From NCBI GenBank assembly GCA_021234155.1, contig JAJEKV010000041.1, positions 4,580,829 through 4,644,828 on the forward strand: a stretch of 64,000 bases of DNA, written 5' to 3'. Position 1 is the first letter of the stretch. Each line of letters starts with the position of its first letter. The notes below the pieces were generated by a model. It was not told the DNA's origin and ran no database searches. It saw nothing but the letters and a program-made list of their open reading frames with translations. Made by a program: the position numbers and the translations under genes. Shown here piece after piece: positions 1-11,299 of the stretch. This DNA is from Isoetes taiwanensis. Taxonomy: Eukaryota > Streptophyta > Lycopodiopsida > Isoetales > Isoetaceae.

Positions 1-94
1 GATATACGGTTAACTTTAGGAGCTGCTAAGTCTATCAAGCACATACCACCAAATCATGCATTTCCAGATCAAAACTAAAGGGCAGCATATCAAC

Positions 95-853
95 CTGCGA
101 GAAAGTTGCATTAAAAAGGCAGTGCCTTCCAAAAACAAGATCAAGAGCTTTGTGCGAAACTTGATTACGGTCGCTTGCTACGCGCAACAGTTCCCTAACC
201 ATCTCGTGGTCTTTGACTGAAACAAGAAGAGTGGTAGGGCCAAGCCATACTCGTACTATTGACCCATATTCCTTGTGCAATGTGGCAAGATAAACTGCAT
301 ACATAACAAAGATAAAATGAAAGACCAAGTATGGACACCAACTTTTGTCATTTGAAATGACATTAAGAGCCTGACGTTGTTACAAAATGGAAAACAATTC
401 AACAAGCTTGCTCCATGAATAAAACAATTTAACAAGTTAAACTATGTTAATTAATAGACTTGAAGATGCTCTTATTTTACTCCTTGCTCTAGCCAGTGTA
501 ATTACTTAGTCAGAAGAACAATCAGACAGAGCTTTGCCTTATGCTGTGCCTTTGCCTTACTGAGTCAGAAGAACAATTCAGACAGAGTTCACATTTATCT
601 CTTAGATTGACAACCATAGAGAAAGAAGATGCATTTTGTGAGTCCACTTGTAATTAAGAAAGGGGAGGGACCAACCTGAAAGATTTTTTATCTTAGACCT
701 CCGGAGAAGACAAATGGGGGGTCCTGGTAAGCGATTTCCCTTAATCCAAAGAGCCAGCAGCTGCCCCAATCTTCGCATCAACAAAAAGGTAACAAGAAGC
801 AAGAGCACCCACATGATGGCAATAGTTTCATGTTCCACATACTCCTGCAACAT
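95..853 (-). CDS. cytochrome P450, N-terminal part (gene runs off the left edge)
   Basis: Haem-thiolate monooxygenase, normally anchored in the ER membrane by its N-terminus. Two exons can be spliced: exon 1 from a Met at 853 down to 676 (donor CAG|GTTGGT) and exon 2 at 294-95 (acceptor ATGCAG, donor CAG|GTTGAT), with the reading frame kept across the join. Exon 1 encodes a hydrophobic anchor (IMWVLLLLVTFLLM) followed by the basic and proline-rich hinge WIKGNRLPGPP, typical of plant microsomal P450s. Exon 2 encodes the beta-1 region (EYGSIVRVWLGP, LLVSVKDHEMVRELL) up to FGRHCLFNATFSQ. The frame is open further upstream, with Mets at 925 and 1027; the Met at 853 gives the usual spacing before the anchor. 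The I-helix, ExxR and haem-Cys motifs would lie beyond position 1, so the family cannot be assigned and activity cannot be judged. Confidence 0.8.
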
Positions 854-1027
854 CAGATCAATACGGTATTTGTGCTCGACGGACTTGGTTTGTCCAACCT
901 CATATGGGCTCATGCTTAAGTTCATGACGCCAAGGGCGCGAGTGCCAAGCCACGCACACTGGTCGCATTTAGCTAAAATTTTTGGGGGTGCATTTATGAC
1001 GGGAGACTTAAGGGCTTCCGACTTCAT

Positions 1028-1696
1028 AATCAGAGATTAACCTTATACGACTCTTCATATACATCGGACGAGAAGCATTTATATTTAGCTCGTCTATGAA
1101 CAGAGATCAACCCGTCTATGAACACGCCTAACACGAGCGTTGCTCTGTCTTGCAGTGATAGCCAAGTCTTCAATAAAAAATCCTTGCTTTTTATAATTCA
1201 ACTCCATCACATATTACATATATCAGATCTTTCTACTCCAAAGAGCTAGAAGGCAAGCATCCTTCCACACCTTTAGCTCCTTTAGAGCGTGAAAATAGGG
1301 TATGGCAATGTTGTGAAGTGAGAGCTATTCAAGGTGAATGCAAAGATGGTCAATTCTATTGGAAATAAAGAGAGAAAAGAACAGCAATTTGACACCAATT
1401 ATTTGGAGGCGCTACAAAAACTAGAAGAGTGGAAAAACCATATGAAAACAACGATTTTGATAGGGGTTTCACGACCACACTCTTCAGGTTTTGCCAACTA
1501 TTCGAGCACGGTACGTCGACTTGATTACACCTAATCAGTCGCTACAACTGCTCTTGCAGTTTCCTGCAGTAATGACACTATCATCTTATATTCTCAAGGT
1601 TCTCGACAAGTTTGAGCTCTAAATACCCAGCATCAACACATTGACATGCATAAATGTACAATTTAACAGTGAGCTTATTACTGTAAAGATTTTCCC
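1028..1696. other. intergenic stretch upstream of the P450
   Basis: This is AT-rich sequence between the P450 5' end and the first SINE fragment. It should contain the P450 promoter. A 66-codon frame at 1334-1534 has no recognisable motif. Nothing else is supported. Confidence 0.4.
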
Positions 1697-1826
1697 TCGA
1701 AAACTCTACGAGGCAGGGGTTTTAATCCTAGAGAATAATGGTTTGTTTGTGCTCTTTCTTGAATTGAGTCCCGTAGACCTTTTGGTCTTCGTAGAAGATA
1801 AAATTCTATTCAATTCAATTCATTAG
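1697..1826 (+). mobile_element. SINE, 5'-truncated copy 1
   Basis: The sequence matches the 3' part of the SINE at 2841-3210 and the copy at 5858-5985. Shared blocks in order are CTCGAAAAC, a G-rich tract followed by TTTT, TTGAGTCCC, CTTTTGGTCTTCGT and GATAAAA, then a terminal run of ATTCA/CAATT repeats. There is no tRNA-like head, so the copy is 5'-truncated, as expected for target-primed insertion. Confidence 0.6.
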
Positions 1827-2840
1827 CAGCTTGTTGCGCTACATGCAACTTTTATGGCAAAATTTTAAGTAGACATTAATGGCATTATAACCTAAAGAGT
1901 AAACTACATTCTACGAGGCCCAGTATATCTAGACAAGCACCAATTATAGCAATTGATGTACTACTGTAAGTTAGCTAATCTCCTAGCGAAACTTCTAGAT
2001 TGTTGAGTACCTCCCTTAGACCATCAAAGAAGCCCACCAATCCAAATAGCACCAAGAACACGTCTTAAAAGCTTTGATATATTAGCAAAACATGTCTTAA
2101 GTCATGCTATGCATAGTGTATCTGTTAGATCTTCAATAAGAATAGGATAGAATAGAATAATAACATCCATGAAGACAAAAGTAGCCATAAGAACATACAA
2201 AATAATAGGCAAGAAGGTTTAAAACGCCTAAAACATGGCATCAAAGCCCTAAAAAAGAAGAAGAAGATCAACAAAATTTTATAGTATTTAAGTTATCTAG
2301 CCTAAAGAAACAAGTCAATGATGCATTGGAGAGTTGCCCTCTTTGTCTGAAAGGAAGTTAAAGCTGGTTGTAATGCTTTGATACATAGTGTTGTTACTAC
2401 CCGAGATCGACATTTGCACTTATTGAAATTATGCAACTTGCAGAATATGTCGAGAGAGGTTTTCAACTCATTATTGAATTCTTTCATTTGCCCCATTTTA
2501 TCTACTAGTCAGGTTAAATAAATATGCAACACGATGGGGAAGACCAAGCACATCGCTTTGATGTACATGTATATCTTATGTCTACTTGTATATCAATTGC
2601 ACCAAATACACATTAAAGATCATGTAATTTTCAGATGCGTGAACGAACTTTTGTTGTATTGCTCTAGAAATGTGTGAAGATACTTGTCTTGACCTCATTG
2701 CGGGAATGGCAATGCACTATGGGACTGCTTTGGCAGGTTTATGTGGTTGGTTTTAGAACTATTGCAAGATGGTATGAACAACCATTTTAACCTATCTGAT
2801 TTGTATAAAAGACCCATGAGTATGATTATGAAGGATATCA
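1827..2840. other. gene-poor stretch
   Basis: No coding frame with a recognisable motif was found. A short run of GAATA-like pentamers near 2140-2160 resembles, in reverse, the pentamer tail of the LINE end at 50.5 kb and may mark another worn LINE end. The rest shows nothing. Confidence 0.35.
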
Positions 2841-3210
2841 TTATTGATTTGGATTGGATTGAATGGGTTTTTATCATTCATGAAGACCAAGAGAAATATG
2901 GGACTCAAACAAAGAATACAGTAGACATATTACTGTCTAGGATAAAAAAAACCCTACCTCGAAGGGTTTTTGAGATAGATAGATAGTTAGATAATAGTTT
3001 TAACGTCACGCCACTAGGCAGCATCCAACTGGACATGTGACCACACACCACACTACATTGCTCGGCTGGGCCCTGCCCCCAACCACCTTACATTGTGTCT
3101 GCTGGGATTTGACCCCCAACAGTGCTGAGTGCGATTCTGGGCGGTCTCGAACTCGAGACCACATTGCTAAGGAACTAGTGTGTTACCACTAGACCAAACG
3201 CCCAGACGCC
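2841..3210 (-). mobile_element. tRNA-derived SINE, near full length
   Basis: On the minus strand the element starts with a tRNA-like head beginning GGGCGTTTGGTCTAGTGG. This supplies an A box (TGGTCTAGTGG) and, about 45 nt on, a B box (GAGTTCGAGACC); the ends GGGCG and CGCCC can pair like an acceptor stem. A unique body of about 180 bp follows, then the 3' module shared with the copies at 1697-1826 and 5858-5985, ending in imperfect ATTCAATCC repeats. The internal A/B-box promoter implies RNA polymerase III transcription, with mobilisation by a partner LINE (known for the class). The head starts next to the 89-bp tandem duplication at 3210. No clear target duplication was found. Confidence 0.7.
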
Positions 3211-3387
3211 TTAGCAATAATAAACATGCTGAGGAACTATATAGTGGTACACGTCAATGGAGTGTCGGAGGATACAACTGAGTGCCCATATCCATCACCT
3301 TAGCAATAATAAACATGCTGAGGAACTATATAGTGGTACACGTCAATGGAGTGTCGGAGGATACAACTGAGTGCCCATATCCATCAC
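3210..3387. repeat. perfect 89-bp tandem duplication
   Basis: Two head-to-tail copies begin CTTAGCAATAATAAACATGC and both end near CCATATCCATCACC. The offset between them is 89 bp and I see no mismatch, so the duplication is recent. The right copy continues into unique sequence. Confidence 0.9.
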
Positions 3388-5857
3388 CTCCTGGAGATAT
3401 GATCCCAGGACCCCCACTAAGAAACACGATGCCTAAGATAAACATTGATGATTATATTATTGGTGGCATACTATCAATTTAGGATCTTCTATCATGATAG
3501 AGCTTATTCCAACTACTTTATGGCTATCCCGACTGTTGGTCAGGGGAATAGCCTATAATCTGGGGCATCCCCTTGGGATCCTTAATTTCAAAATATTGAA
3601 CGTCTAAATGTACTTAGTTTTCCTAGGAAAATGACAAATACTACATGGTTGGCCCTAAATTTATACACAATATTGTACAAATACATGCTAAAAGTCAATA
3701 CCTTGTTAGCAATATACTACAAGGTTGCATAGAATACATAGTCAATCGAATGCAATGCCTAAGAAAATGGAATAAATGGATATATCATATCAACTGTGTG
3801 CTCTCCAAAAGTCAAACCTAGATTTAAAACACAGAGCAAGAGAAGGTTGAGAATGTACCTTGAGATCCCGAGCATCTACGAGGATAGTCAAAAAATATAT
3901 CTACAACAAGAAAAATTGCAAAAACAAGAGTAGAGTAAAAAAAGATATTATAATATCTTAAGACCACATACATCAGGCAATATCAAAAGTATAAAGAGGG
4001 ACGTATTCAGCAATTATGGGAACTTCTTCAATGGGCCTAAATATATCGTCAGGATCTCCATCTTCGAAAGATAATTCTATTTCACTTTCTATATGCTGAT
4101 CATCCCAATATCTCTTGCAGCATTTGCAACCCTTTCGATTGGCTTGATACCCTCTCCTGAACTATAAATAACAATTGCCATGTTGAAAGCAGATGCAAAT
4201 ATGTGGTCTACATGCTAATCTCTATGCTACATGAACCCTATTCTCTTGCGCCCAATATCTCTTGCAGCGTTTGCAAACCTTTCGATTGGCTTGATACCTT
4301 CTCCTGAACCATAAGTAACAATTGCCACGTCAAAGGCAGATACAAATATGTGGTCTACATGCTAATCTCTATGCTGCATCAACCCCATGTTATTGTGCTA
4401 CATATTCTAAACGAGGTGCACCCTGGACTACCACAGTCGTTGGGTCCATCGATCCTACGGCTCAGAACATATATTGGGGCCTCTGGGCATCTCTCGTTTC
4501 GCTTATGGTTATTCATGATTAGGGGCGCCTATGATTTTGAAATATGAAATATGAATCGCTTAAGATTTTGAAGGGATATCAAACCTATATACGGCTTTGC
4601 CTAAGATTTTAGAATATTAAAAGCAGTGGCTCGAACCTCTAGCAAAATAACTCAATGTTGTAATAAGACTACTTTACCAATATATCAGGTGAGCTAGCGT
4701 GATTATTTTGTATCTTGAATTTATGTTTTTTTTTTTTATAACAACCCATTCAATTGTTTTAGGAATATATGCTCTATGATTTCAAGAATTGTCATTTTTG
4801 CATCCATATCAAAACCCCCCAGAACCCCCTATTATTGTGCTACATATTCGTTAAATATAGACAAGTTGTGTGGGAACATACACGAGGTAGTAAAACTAAG
4901 ATGCCATGTCTAATCATTCTTGTCACAATATACAAGACCAGGGGTTCAGTTTCTTAGACAACTGATAATCCTTGAAATGTATGCCTCTCGTGAGGAGGTT
5001 TCTATGGTCCAGTATGACATGTTTCTTAAGTCACTAACACCATACATAGCCAACACTTGTCTCTCATGAAATCACAAGTTTTTTTAAAGAATTTGAGCTC
5101 AATATCATTCTCGCTTGCATTTAAACTAAGATTAACATCAAGAAATTGATCCTCGTCTGGCTGAAAATTTTTGGTTTCTCCTTCTTCTTTCGCCTTGGCA
5201 TGGCTACAAGATTTTGCATTTTCGGTTTCTTTTCCCTGGCTGCTTTCCTCAATGCAACCCTAACCAGGACAACCATAACAAAGAGAACACAAAGACAAAA
5301 ATCTATAAGAAAAAACATGTTCCTGGTCAAAAACTCCAGATCTCAAGAACAAATCGACAGTAACAAAAAGCAAGGAAATCGTCGCCAAGAAAAAGCACAT
5401 CGGCATTAAAGTAACTCGGAAAATCCAATCAGAGAAAACCAGGGCAAGCAAATCGGCATCTGCAAAGGAGTAATCCAAAAAAGTTGGGAAGAAGCTCACC
5501 TAGCGAAAGATGCATCCCAGCTCTTCCCAAGTTCGTCCCCACGAAAATCGCTTGCCATCTTCAGAAGAGAACCATAAAAAAATGCCCTTACAACCATGCA
5601 CCATACAAATTTGTCCCAATATAGCAACCTATCCAACTATACAGCTCAAACCATTGGAAAATTTGGGCAACTCCACAACTTTTCTAGATTATAGCCAATT
5701 GAGGGGTCTACTTTCACTTCCCAATTTTTTTTTAACTACAAAGAGGTGTTTGGAAGCAAAAGCCACTGTAAAGGTCAAACTATTGATCATGGTTCATTTT
5801 AAAACAAAAGATGTTGTCTTCTGAACCATGCATCCATGTATCAAATAGTGCAATAAT
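3388..5857. other. gene-poor stretch with short repeats
   Basis: It contains the 147-bp tandem duplication annotated separately and a related block near 4815-4850 that repeats the phrase TATTGTGCTACATATTC. Short frames around 5120-5500 and 5510-5824 lie on both strands with no recognisable motif and look like chance. Confidence 0.4.
4104..4397. repeat. 147-bp tandem duplication, diverged
   Basis: Both copies, starting at 4104 and 4251, open with CCCAATATCTCTTGCAGC and run through TTTCGATTGGCTTGATACC and ATGTGGTCTACATGCTAATC. They differ at scattered positions (CATTTG/CGTTTG, CTATAAATAAC/CCATAAGTAAC), so the duplication is older than the one at 3210. Confidence 0.8.
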
Positions 5858-5985
5858 TGAATTGAATTGAATTGACGACTTTTATCATCCACGGAGGCCA
5901 ATCGGCCTATGGGACTCAATACAAGAATGCAACAGGCGTATTGCTGCCTGGTTAAAAAACCCCCGCCCCGATGTGTTTTCGAGAG
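5858..5985 (-). mobile_element. SINE, 5'-truncated copy 2
   Basis: Read on the minus strand it has CTCGAAAACAC, a G-rich and T-rich tract, TTGAGTCCCATAGGCC, TTGGCCTCCGTGGATGATAA and a pure AATTC pentamer tail. This matches the 3' module of the SINEs at 1697-1826 and 2841-3210. The head is missing. Confidence 0.6.
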
Positions 5986-6474
5986 AAAAACCATGGAAGC
6001 AATAAGTCCGCTATCAAGCTGTACAAATATACATATATATACACATCATGAAGTATTTCCTGCCCATCAAGTGGTTGTCTGAGGGCATATCGAGCCCTCA
6101 GATCCATTACCTCCTGAATGTATGATCTTAGCTAGTGCACCGAGGTCATGCACAGTATCATGTGTAGCACCTGGTCTGGCCTGACCAAGAGAGCGTAGCG
6201 TGCTCAGATTTGATGATATGCCGGGCAGGGCAGATCTGAAAAGTACGTCATTCATCCTCAACGGCTCCCATCTGGCAGCACTGACAAAGCCTATCCTAGC
6301 GTAGTTCCCCAATCCACCTAGCCCATCTGAATGCGGAGATGGTGGGCACCTGTGCGAATGGAGGCGATGAGTCACGGGCAAATGCGAATGCAGGTAGTGT
6401 TGTGGGCTGCAGTTTAATGTGGGATTTATGTGTTCCTTGTAATATGTCGCTTTGACCTGCTCGAGGGCCCTAGG

Positions 6475-6933
6475 TTACCAAAGCTTGCTGAGGAAACAAG
6501 TGTCAAGATAATGCCTCAGGCTATCCCAGTCGGCCTCTGTATCCATCTGTATATACCTGTGCTTCTGCACATTCCATCTGGCAAACCACTGAGTTATCTT
6601 GTCCTTCCAATAGGCCTTGAGCTGCTGCGGTCCCATTTCTATGGTGTAAACTAGGTGCGGAAGATGGGCATCGTCCATATTGACAACCTTTTGGAAATAG
6701 ACGACGTGTCTATCAAGGGTTGCCCTCTGAAGAGGCAAAAATCTCGTCTTCTGCAGCAGGATTTGATATGGCACTGTGGATTTCACCCCTAGTGCCCATG
6801 CTAAGAAGGCTTTCTGCACAGGTTCCACCAGTACGCTGAATAGATGTGATTGATGGCCCCAATCATAGAGCTCTGCCCTTTGGTTGTTGTTCTGCATTGC
6901 ATAGAGCGCTTCCCAGCCTGCCGTCACTCGCAA
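6475..6933 (-). mobile_element. LINE ORF2 C-terminal fragment
   Basis: A 152-codon frame carries the block that follows reverse transcriptase in many LINE ORF2 proteins: a Y-D-W-G phrase, VEPVQKAFLAWALGVKSTVP, and LLQKTRFLPLQ. The pattern 'E.vQ..f....LGVk.stP..ill.etg..PL' is familiar from LINE tails (family knowledge, not a search). No RT motif lies upstream and no zinc-knuckle or tail downstream, so this is a fragment. It may be a piece of the same LINE class as the end at 50.0-50.6 kb. Confidence 0.45.
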
Positions 6934-8467
6934 TAAAAAACCATTAACATATGGCTATCAAAATTTTGTATTTTTTCAATGTACCTTACTGTCTAATAGT
7001 TTTCTATTTCTCTAGTAGATCTGAACAAGTGAAGATAAAAGGACAAAGCTGCAACAAACATCTTACTTTTTTAAATCTAGATTCTAAAGTTGCTTTTGTT
7101 ATAGTGTAGACCAGTTTATCTTGCAATTGTCTTAAAACATATCCTATGGTAAACATAATAAAATACAACATCGTAGAGTAGAGGTGACGTTAAAGCCTTT
7201 GAAAATGCAGGTGATGTTAACTAGCTTCTTCTTATATTCGTACCAAATTAATTGTTGCACACTAAGCATTAATGTCATACCTTATGTTTCTAAACCATTG
7301 AAATTCTCATCCAGCCACTATTGACATGTTTCTAAACCATTGAAATTATCACTTGACATAGTGTCACCGATTCGGGCCATCGGATCGGCATTCTCGGGAA
7401 GAATGAGCAATATATATAGAAGTCTCTCTCTTTCTTCACATGCGATGTTCTTTTCACAACAATTCACTATTGTCTCATTGTTTCCCACGGACGTTAAAAA
7501 TTTCTTCCTTCCTTCCTTCTTCGATCCATCAGCCTCAGCCTTTTCTCCATTCTAAATTTGCAAAATTTTGGCATCTTCACCATGCGTTTTCTTTTCCCTC
7601 AATTGGATTCATAGCTAGGATCTTGTAACACGTATTTCTTTCCCCTCCTTGCTCTTTGAGAGTTTTATTTATGTTATGCTCCCTGAGATTACTAATTATG
7701 TTATGGAAATTGGGTTAAGCTCTTCTTGATTCACCTATTATATTGCAAAAACACAAGCGGGATGATTGCAAAGAATTGATTTGGCTACTACATGCAAATG
7801 ATTGTTGCCTTTATCTTTATTTTGAAAAGCAACCAACTAACTAAGCATTTAGAAGAGCAATCTTAAGAGATGGTAGCAAGTTCACACTAATCTTAGAAAT
7901 CGTTAACAAAGACTCAAAATCATCACTTTCTTTATGCTTTCAAATGAACTTTTGACAAGGGGGATGTGGCACTACCTATTAACTTCATTCTCATTAGCTC
8001 TAGGCACACTTGCTCCTTCATTAGCTCGAGCTACCTTTTTACTTTTTGGGTTGAGCATCCTCTTGTATGGACATCCATTATCTCTTCTTGGTCCTTTAGT
8101 ACCTACATAACCTCACTAATGCACTTAAATCCGCAACCTTAACTTTGTCTTGCTTTGCAAAGTACTCTTTTACACTATACTTATCTTCATAATGACTTAT
8201 GGCCTTAAAAACGTACAAACATGGCACTTTTTATCATAGTGGCCTCTTTGCACACATACTAAATAGCCTATACCAATGTATATCAGAAGAATGGGTGTTT
8301 CTTGAGCAATGAGCACATGGGAGATAAGTTCTCCTCTTTGGAGCAGCCTTTAGTTCTTAGAGCTGTTTTGTGACCTCAGTCAAGGCATCAAAGACCTTAG
8401 AGATCTTTGCTCTAGCATCAGCCACAGAGCTATCTGAATGCTTCATCTTTAGCTTCTTCTTCTCCTT
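6934..8467. other. gene-poor stretch
   Basis: AT-rich sequence with only short frames (7340-7628) lacking any motif. A repeated phrase, TTTCTAAACCATTGAAATT, occurs twice around 7288-7350. Nothing else is supported. Confidence 0.35.
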
Positions 8468-8899
8468 TTAAGTAGCATAAACTGGTATAGGACCAGGCCC
8501 CATGTATTCCTGCTCATAATCTGGAAAAAAGGGATCATTAGGAGCATGCATAATAGGACCGTCTGGAAGGTAAAAAAGCATGTCGACGGTATTTAATCCT
8601 TCTTTCTTTTGTATTTTCAGCATCTTTCTGGGTGCTCTTGGTCTACTGCTCAATCCTCTAATAAAAGAAGCCACAAGGTGTAATGTATAGTTAGGCACTT
8701 GGTTGACTTGCCATTTCAAAAGATACAAGTTGAATCTTTCAACGTGCTGCTGAATAGTCTCACAATGCTTGATATGGAAAGTTTGCAATCGAAAATACCA
8801 AATATGGGGGGTCAAGAAGCTTATCAAACCATATCTCAATAACTTATTGGCAATCTCCTCCCAACAATTAGCACCTATTCTAATTATATACTCAGCCAT
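8468..8899 (-). mobile_element. possible retrotransposon gag-like fragment
   Basis: A 143-codon frame contains HCETIQQHVERFNLYLLKWQ and then LVASFIRGL. The spacing resembles the retrotransposon gag domain (W....F.....kq....v..y..rF..l......f..GL). No zinc knuckle, protease or polymerase lies nearby. It could equally be an unrelated chance frame. Confidence 0.25.
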
Positions 8900-9569
8900 G
8901 CCTTACCTCATCATTCTTGAAACACTTTTTGAACTTTGAGAATTTATAACCTTTCTTGTCGCCATGCTCTTGATAGTACTCTCCAAATGTCTTCAAGAAG
9001 TTATTGGCATTGATGTTGGATCTAAGATTGAAGGAGGGACTGGTACATTAAGCTAAAAATAGTGGCAAGGCATACTTGAATTACCTTCAACGGTTGAATT
9101 TATGTTTTTTCTTCAAAGCCAGTGGACTCTTGAATCTGAGCTTCATTTTTTTTCTTTTTGATCATGTATTTGGAGATTCTACATTCATACAGATAGCCAA
9201 CTCCATGGATTAGCAAAAATGCGTTGCCGATTCATCTTGGAGCTCACCGCAGATGGATTCCAGAGGCATTTCAAGCTAGAAGAAAGGTCTTTTTGATATC
9301 TATTCTGTCGTATTCAGCATCTTTTATAGCTTCTTTGCCTTGTTGAAAAAGCTCTACATCAAAAAGGTATTGAATTTCATGCCAAATTGTAATTCTGGCA
9401 TCTAATCCTTGAACCGTATTTATTCAATTGATCCTGAGTGCTTTTCAAAAAGATATTGTCTGATTCTTCTGTAGTCTCATAACCCGTTATGAGCCCAACA
9501 TATATAGTCATAGTTTTATTCTTCCTAAGATTAACTTATTCATTTAACTTATTCATTTAAGTTATAGGC

Positions 9570-9660
9570 GTCTATTGGCTAGTTGGTAAGGGCATTGGAC
9601 AATGTTTTGATTAAAAATATGCTGTTGCGGCACAGTTTCGAAGCAGAAGCTTCTCACTGT
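9570..9660 (+). repeat. tRNA-like head, probable SINE relic
   Basis: GCGTCTATTGGCTAGTTGGT contains a good A box (TGGCTAGTTGG), and about 55 nt on there is a B-box-like CAGTTTCGAAGC. No 3' strand pairs with GCGTCTA as an acceptor stem, and the anticodon arm does not fold convincingly, so it is not a functional tRNA. It differs from the SINE head at 3.2 kb. Confidence 0.35.
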
Positions 9661-11299
9661 CACTAGAGAAAATGGAGACAGGTTACCTTGTTTCTTTACC
9701 CTTTCTTTTGTTCATGTTGTTTGTTTGTCTGAGAATCAGCACTTTATAGAGTCTCAAATCATTGTATGTCGAGTTCAGTTTCTGGAGTTTATTGTTGCTT
9801 TGAATCCCTACTCTCTAAATATGATGATTGTTGGATTCAACAAGGATGACGAGCCATCATTGTTATCTTGTCTACATTGCAACATTCCACATTGTAACGG
9901 AGCTATGGGCTATGGTTAGCATCCTGATTTACAATCATCCTTTGGCACTGTAAATTTCTAGCCGGAATTGCAACATTCTGCTTCAATTAATTCTATTAGG
10001 TGGCTTTTTTATCTTATGCCTTATGGACAAGTACTATGAGAATAATATGGACCTTGAGTCTATCGTAGAGCTTGCAGATAGATTCATAGCCAAAATCAAC
10101 AAGCAGCTTATTGTTGCACCACCAAATTTCATTACGAAAATCGTGGACAAGGACAATGCGAGAGAATTATCTTTGCGGAAAACTATTGAAGACAAACTGC
10201 TGGTCTATAGGAAGATTTCTGCAATTAGAAATGAATACGAGGTGAATCAAATCTAGCATGTGATTGATTTGTGTAGGAGGAATGATGGAATGCAGACTTG
10301 CTTTGCAAATTAGCTACAACATGTCATTATGCATTGAACTGATAGCATTATTTGCAGGTTTGTAGCTTATAAAGAACTCGGTGTTTTGACCATGTTAGTC
10401 ATTTGTGTTAAGTTCCTTCTTGTAGGAACTTTTAGCATGATTGCATGTCTTGGAACAACTGCATCAATAAAATATGATGAAACTAATGACACCTACAAAA
10501 AAATTTATGGGATAAGCACATTCCAAGTTTTGAAGATGTTGAATTTCTATTTACGCAACGAAAAGTGTCACTTTTGCAGTGTCTTTAATGGCATCAACAT
10601 GTGATCCAATTTTTAGTCATTGTAATTCAGGGGTAAGATAGCTGATGATAAAATTGCTGGCCCTAAATCCAAATAAACTCTGTGAAACAGCTTGCAGTCG
10701 TGCTGAATAACCTTACTACAGCCTTTTGGCGCATGTTCCTGTTTTGAGCAGTGCAAATGATTATTGGTTGCTATCGCTGGGAGCATTTCTTCTGTTTGTT
10801 ATTTCAGTTCAAGTCCTCTTCAAAAACGAGTACAGTATAGCAGCTCTATGAGGTCGACCCTCTGTACAACAGCACCTTGTTAAGATAGATATTCTTCTTT
10901 ATGAGAAGAAAGTGCCGAGATTACATTATGATGCAGGGTTCGACATTGCCCAATGACGACGTTAACCACAATATCAAAATATTGAGCAACGTACACTTCA
11001 TGACGAGGAAATTGCTATAATTTGCACCAAAGCAAGTAAATAAGACGAGTGCAGCTCATAATTATCCTTTTCGTCAAAGAGAGCAGCTTCCAGCTATTAA
11101 CATGATTTGAGATTTTTTTTTTGGAATCCCTGCACGTAAAATGTGGCATTCAGTCTCATATTGTTCCAATAATATACCTAAATCAGCATTCGTAACAGCA
11201 AATTTCGTTACTTTGATTACTCACGAGCAGATTATGATAATATTAGAATCAGTCTTCACATTCTTCTACCATGTAGACCGCACAGCAAAAACTATAGAA
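9661..11299. other. stretch downstream of ORC3 with unassigned frames
   Basis: It holds three short plus-strand frames (9725-9919, 10023-10256, 10386-10604). The middle one encodes an ordinary-looking charged peptide (IEDKLLVYRKISAIRNEYE), but I recognise no family and no splice sites join the frames. It should include the ORC3 3' UTR just below 11300. Confidence 0.3.

Noticed and set aside
3410-3480. Copia-type coding end after the 89-bp duplication
   Set aside because: Only a few codons look protein-like; too short to support.
5121-5499. Overlapping plus and minus frames of 69-87 codons
   Set aside because: Mutual shadows with basic or hydrophobic bias and no motif.
6067-6381. 104-codon minus frame downstream of the LINE fragment
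   Set aside because: Its composition does not resemble a LINE end, and no knuckle or tail is present; no independent support.
9570-9660. tRNA gene
   Set aside because: A and B boxes are present, but the acceptor and anticodon stems do not pair; kept only as a SINE-like head.
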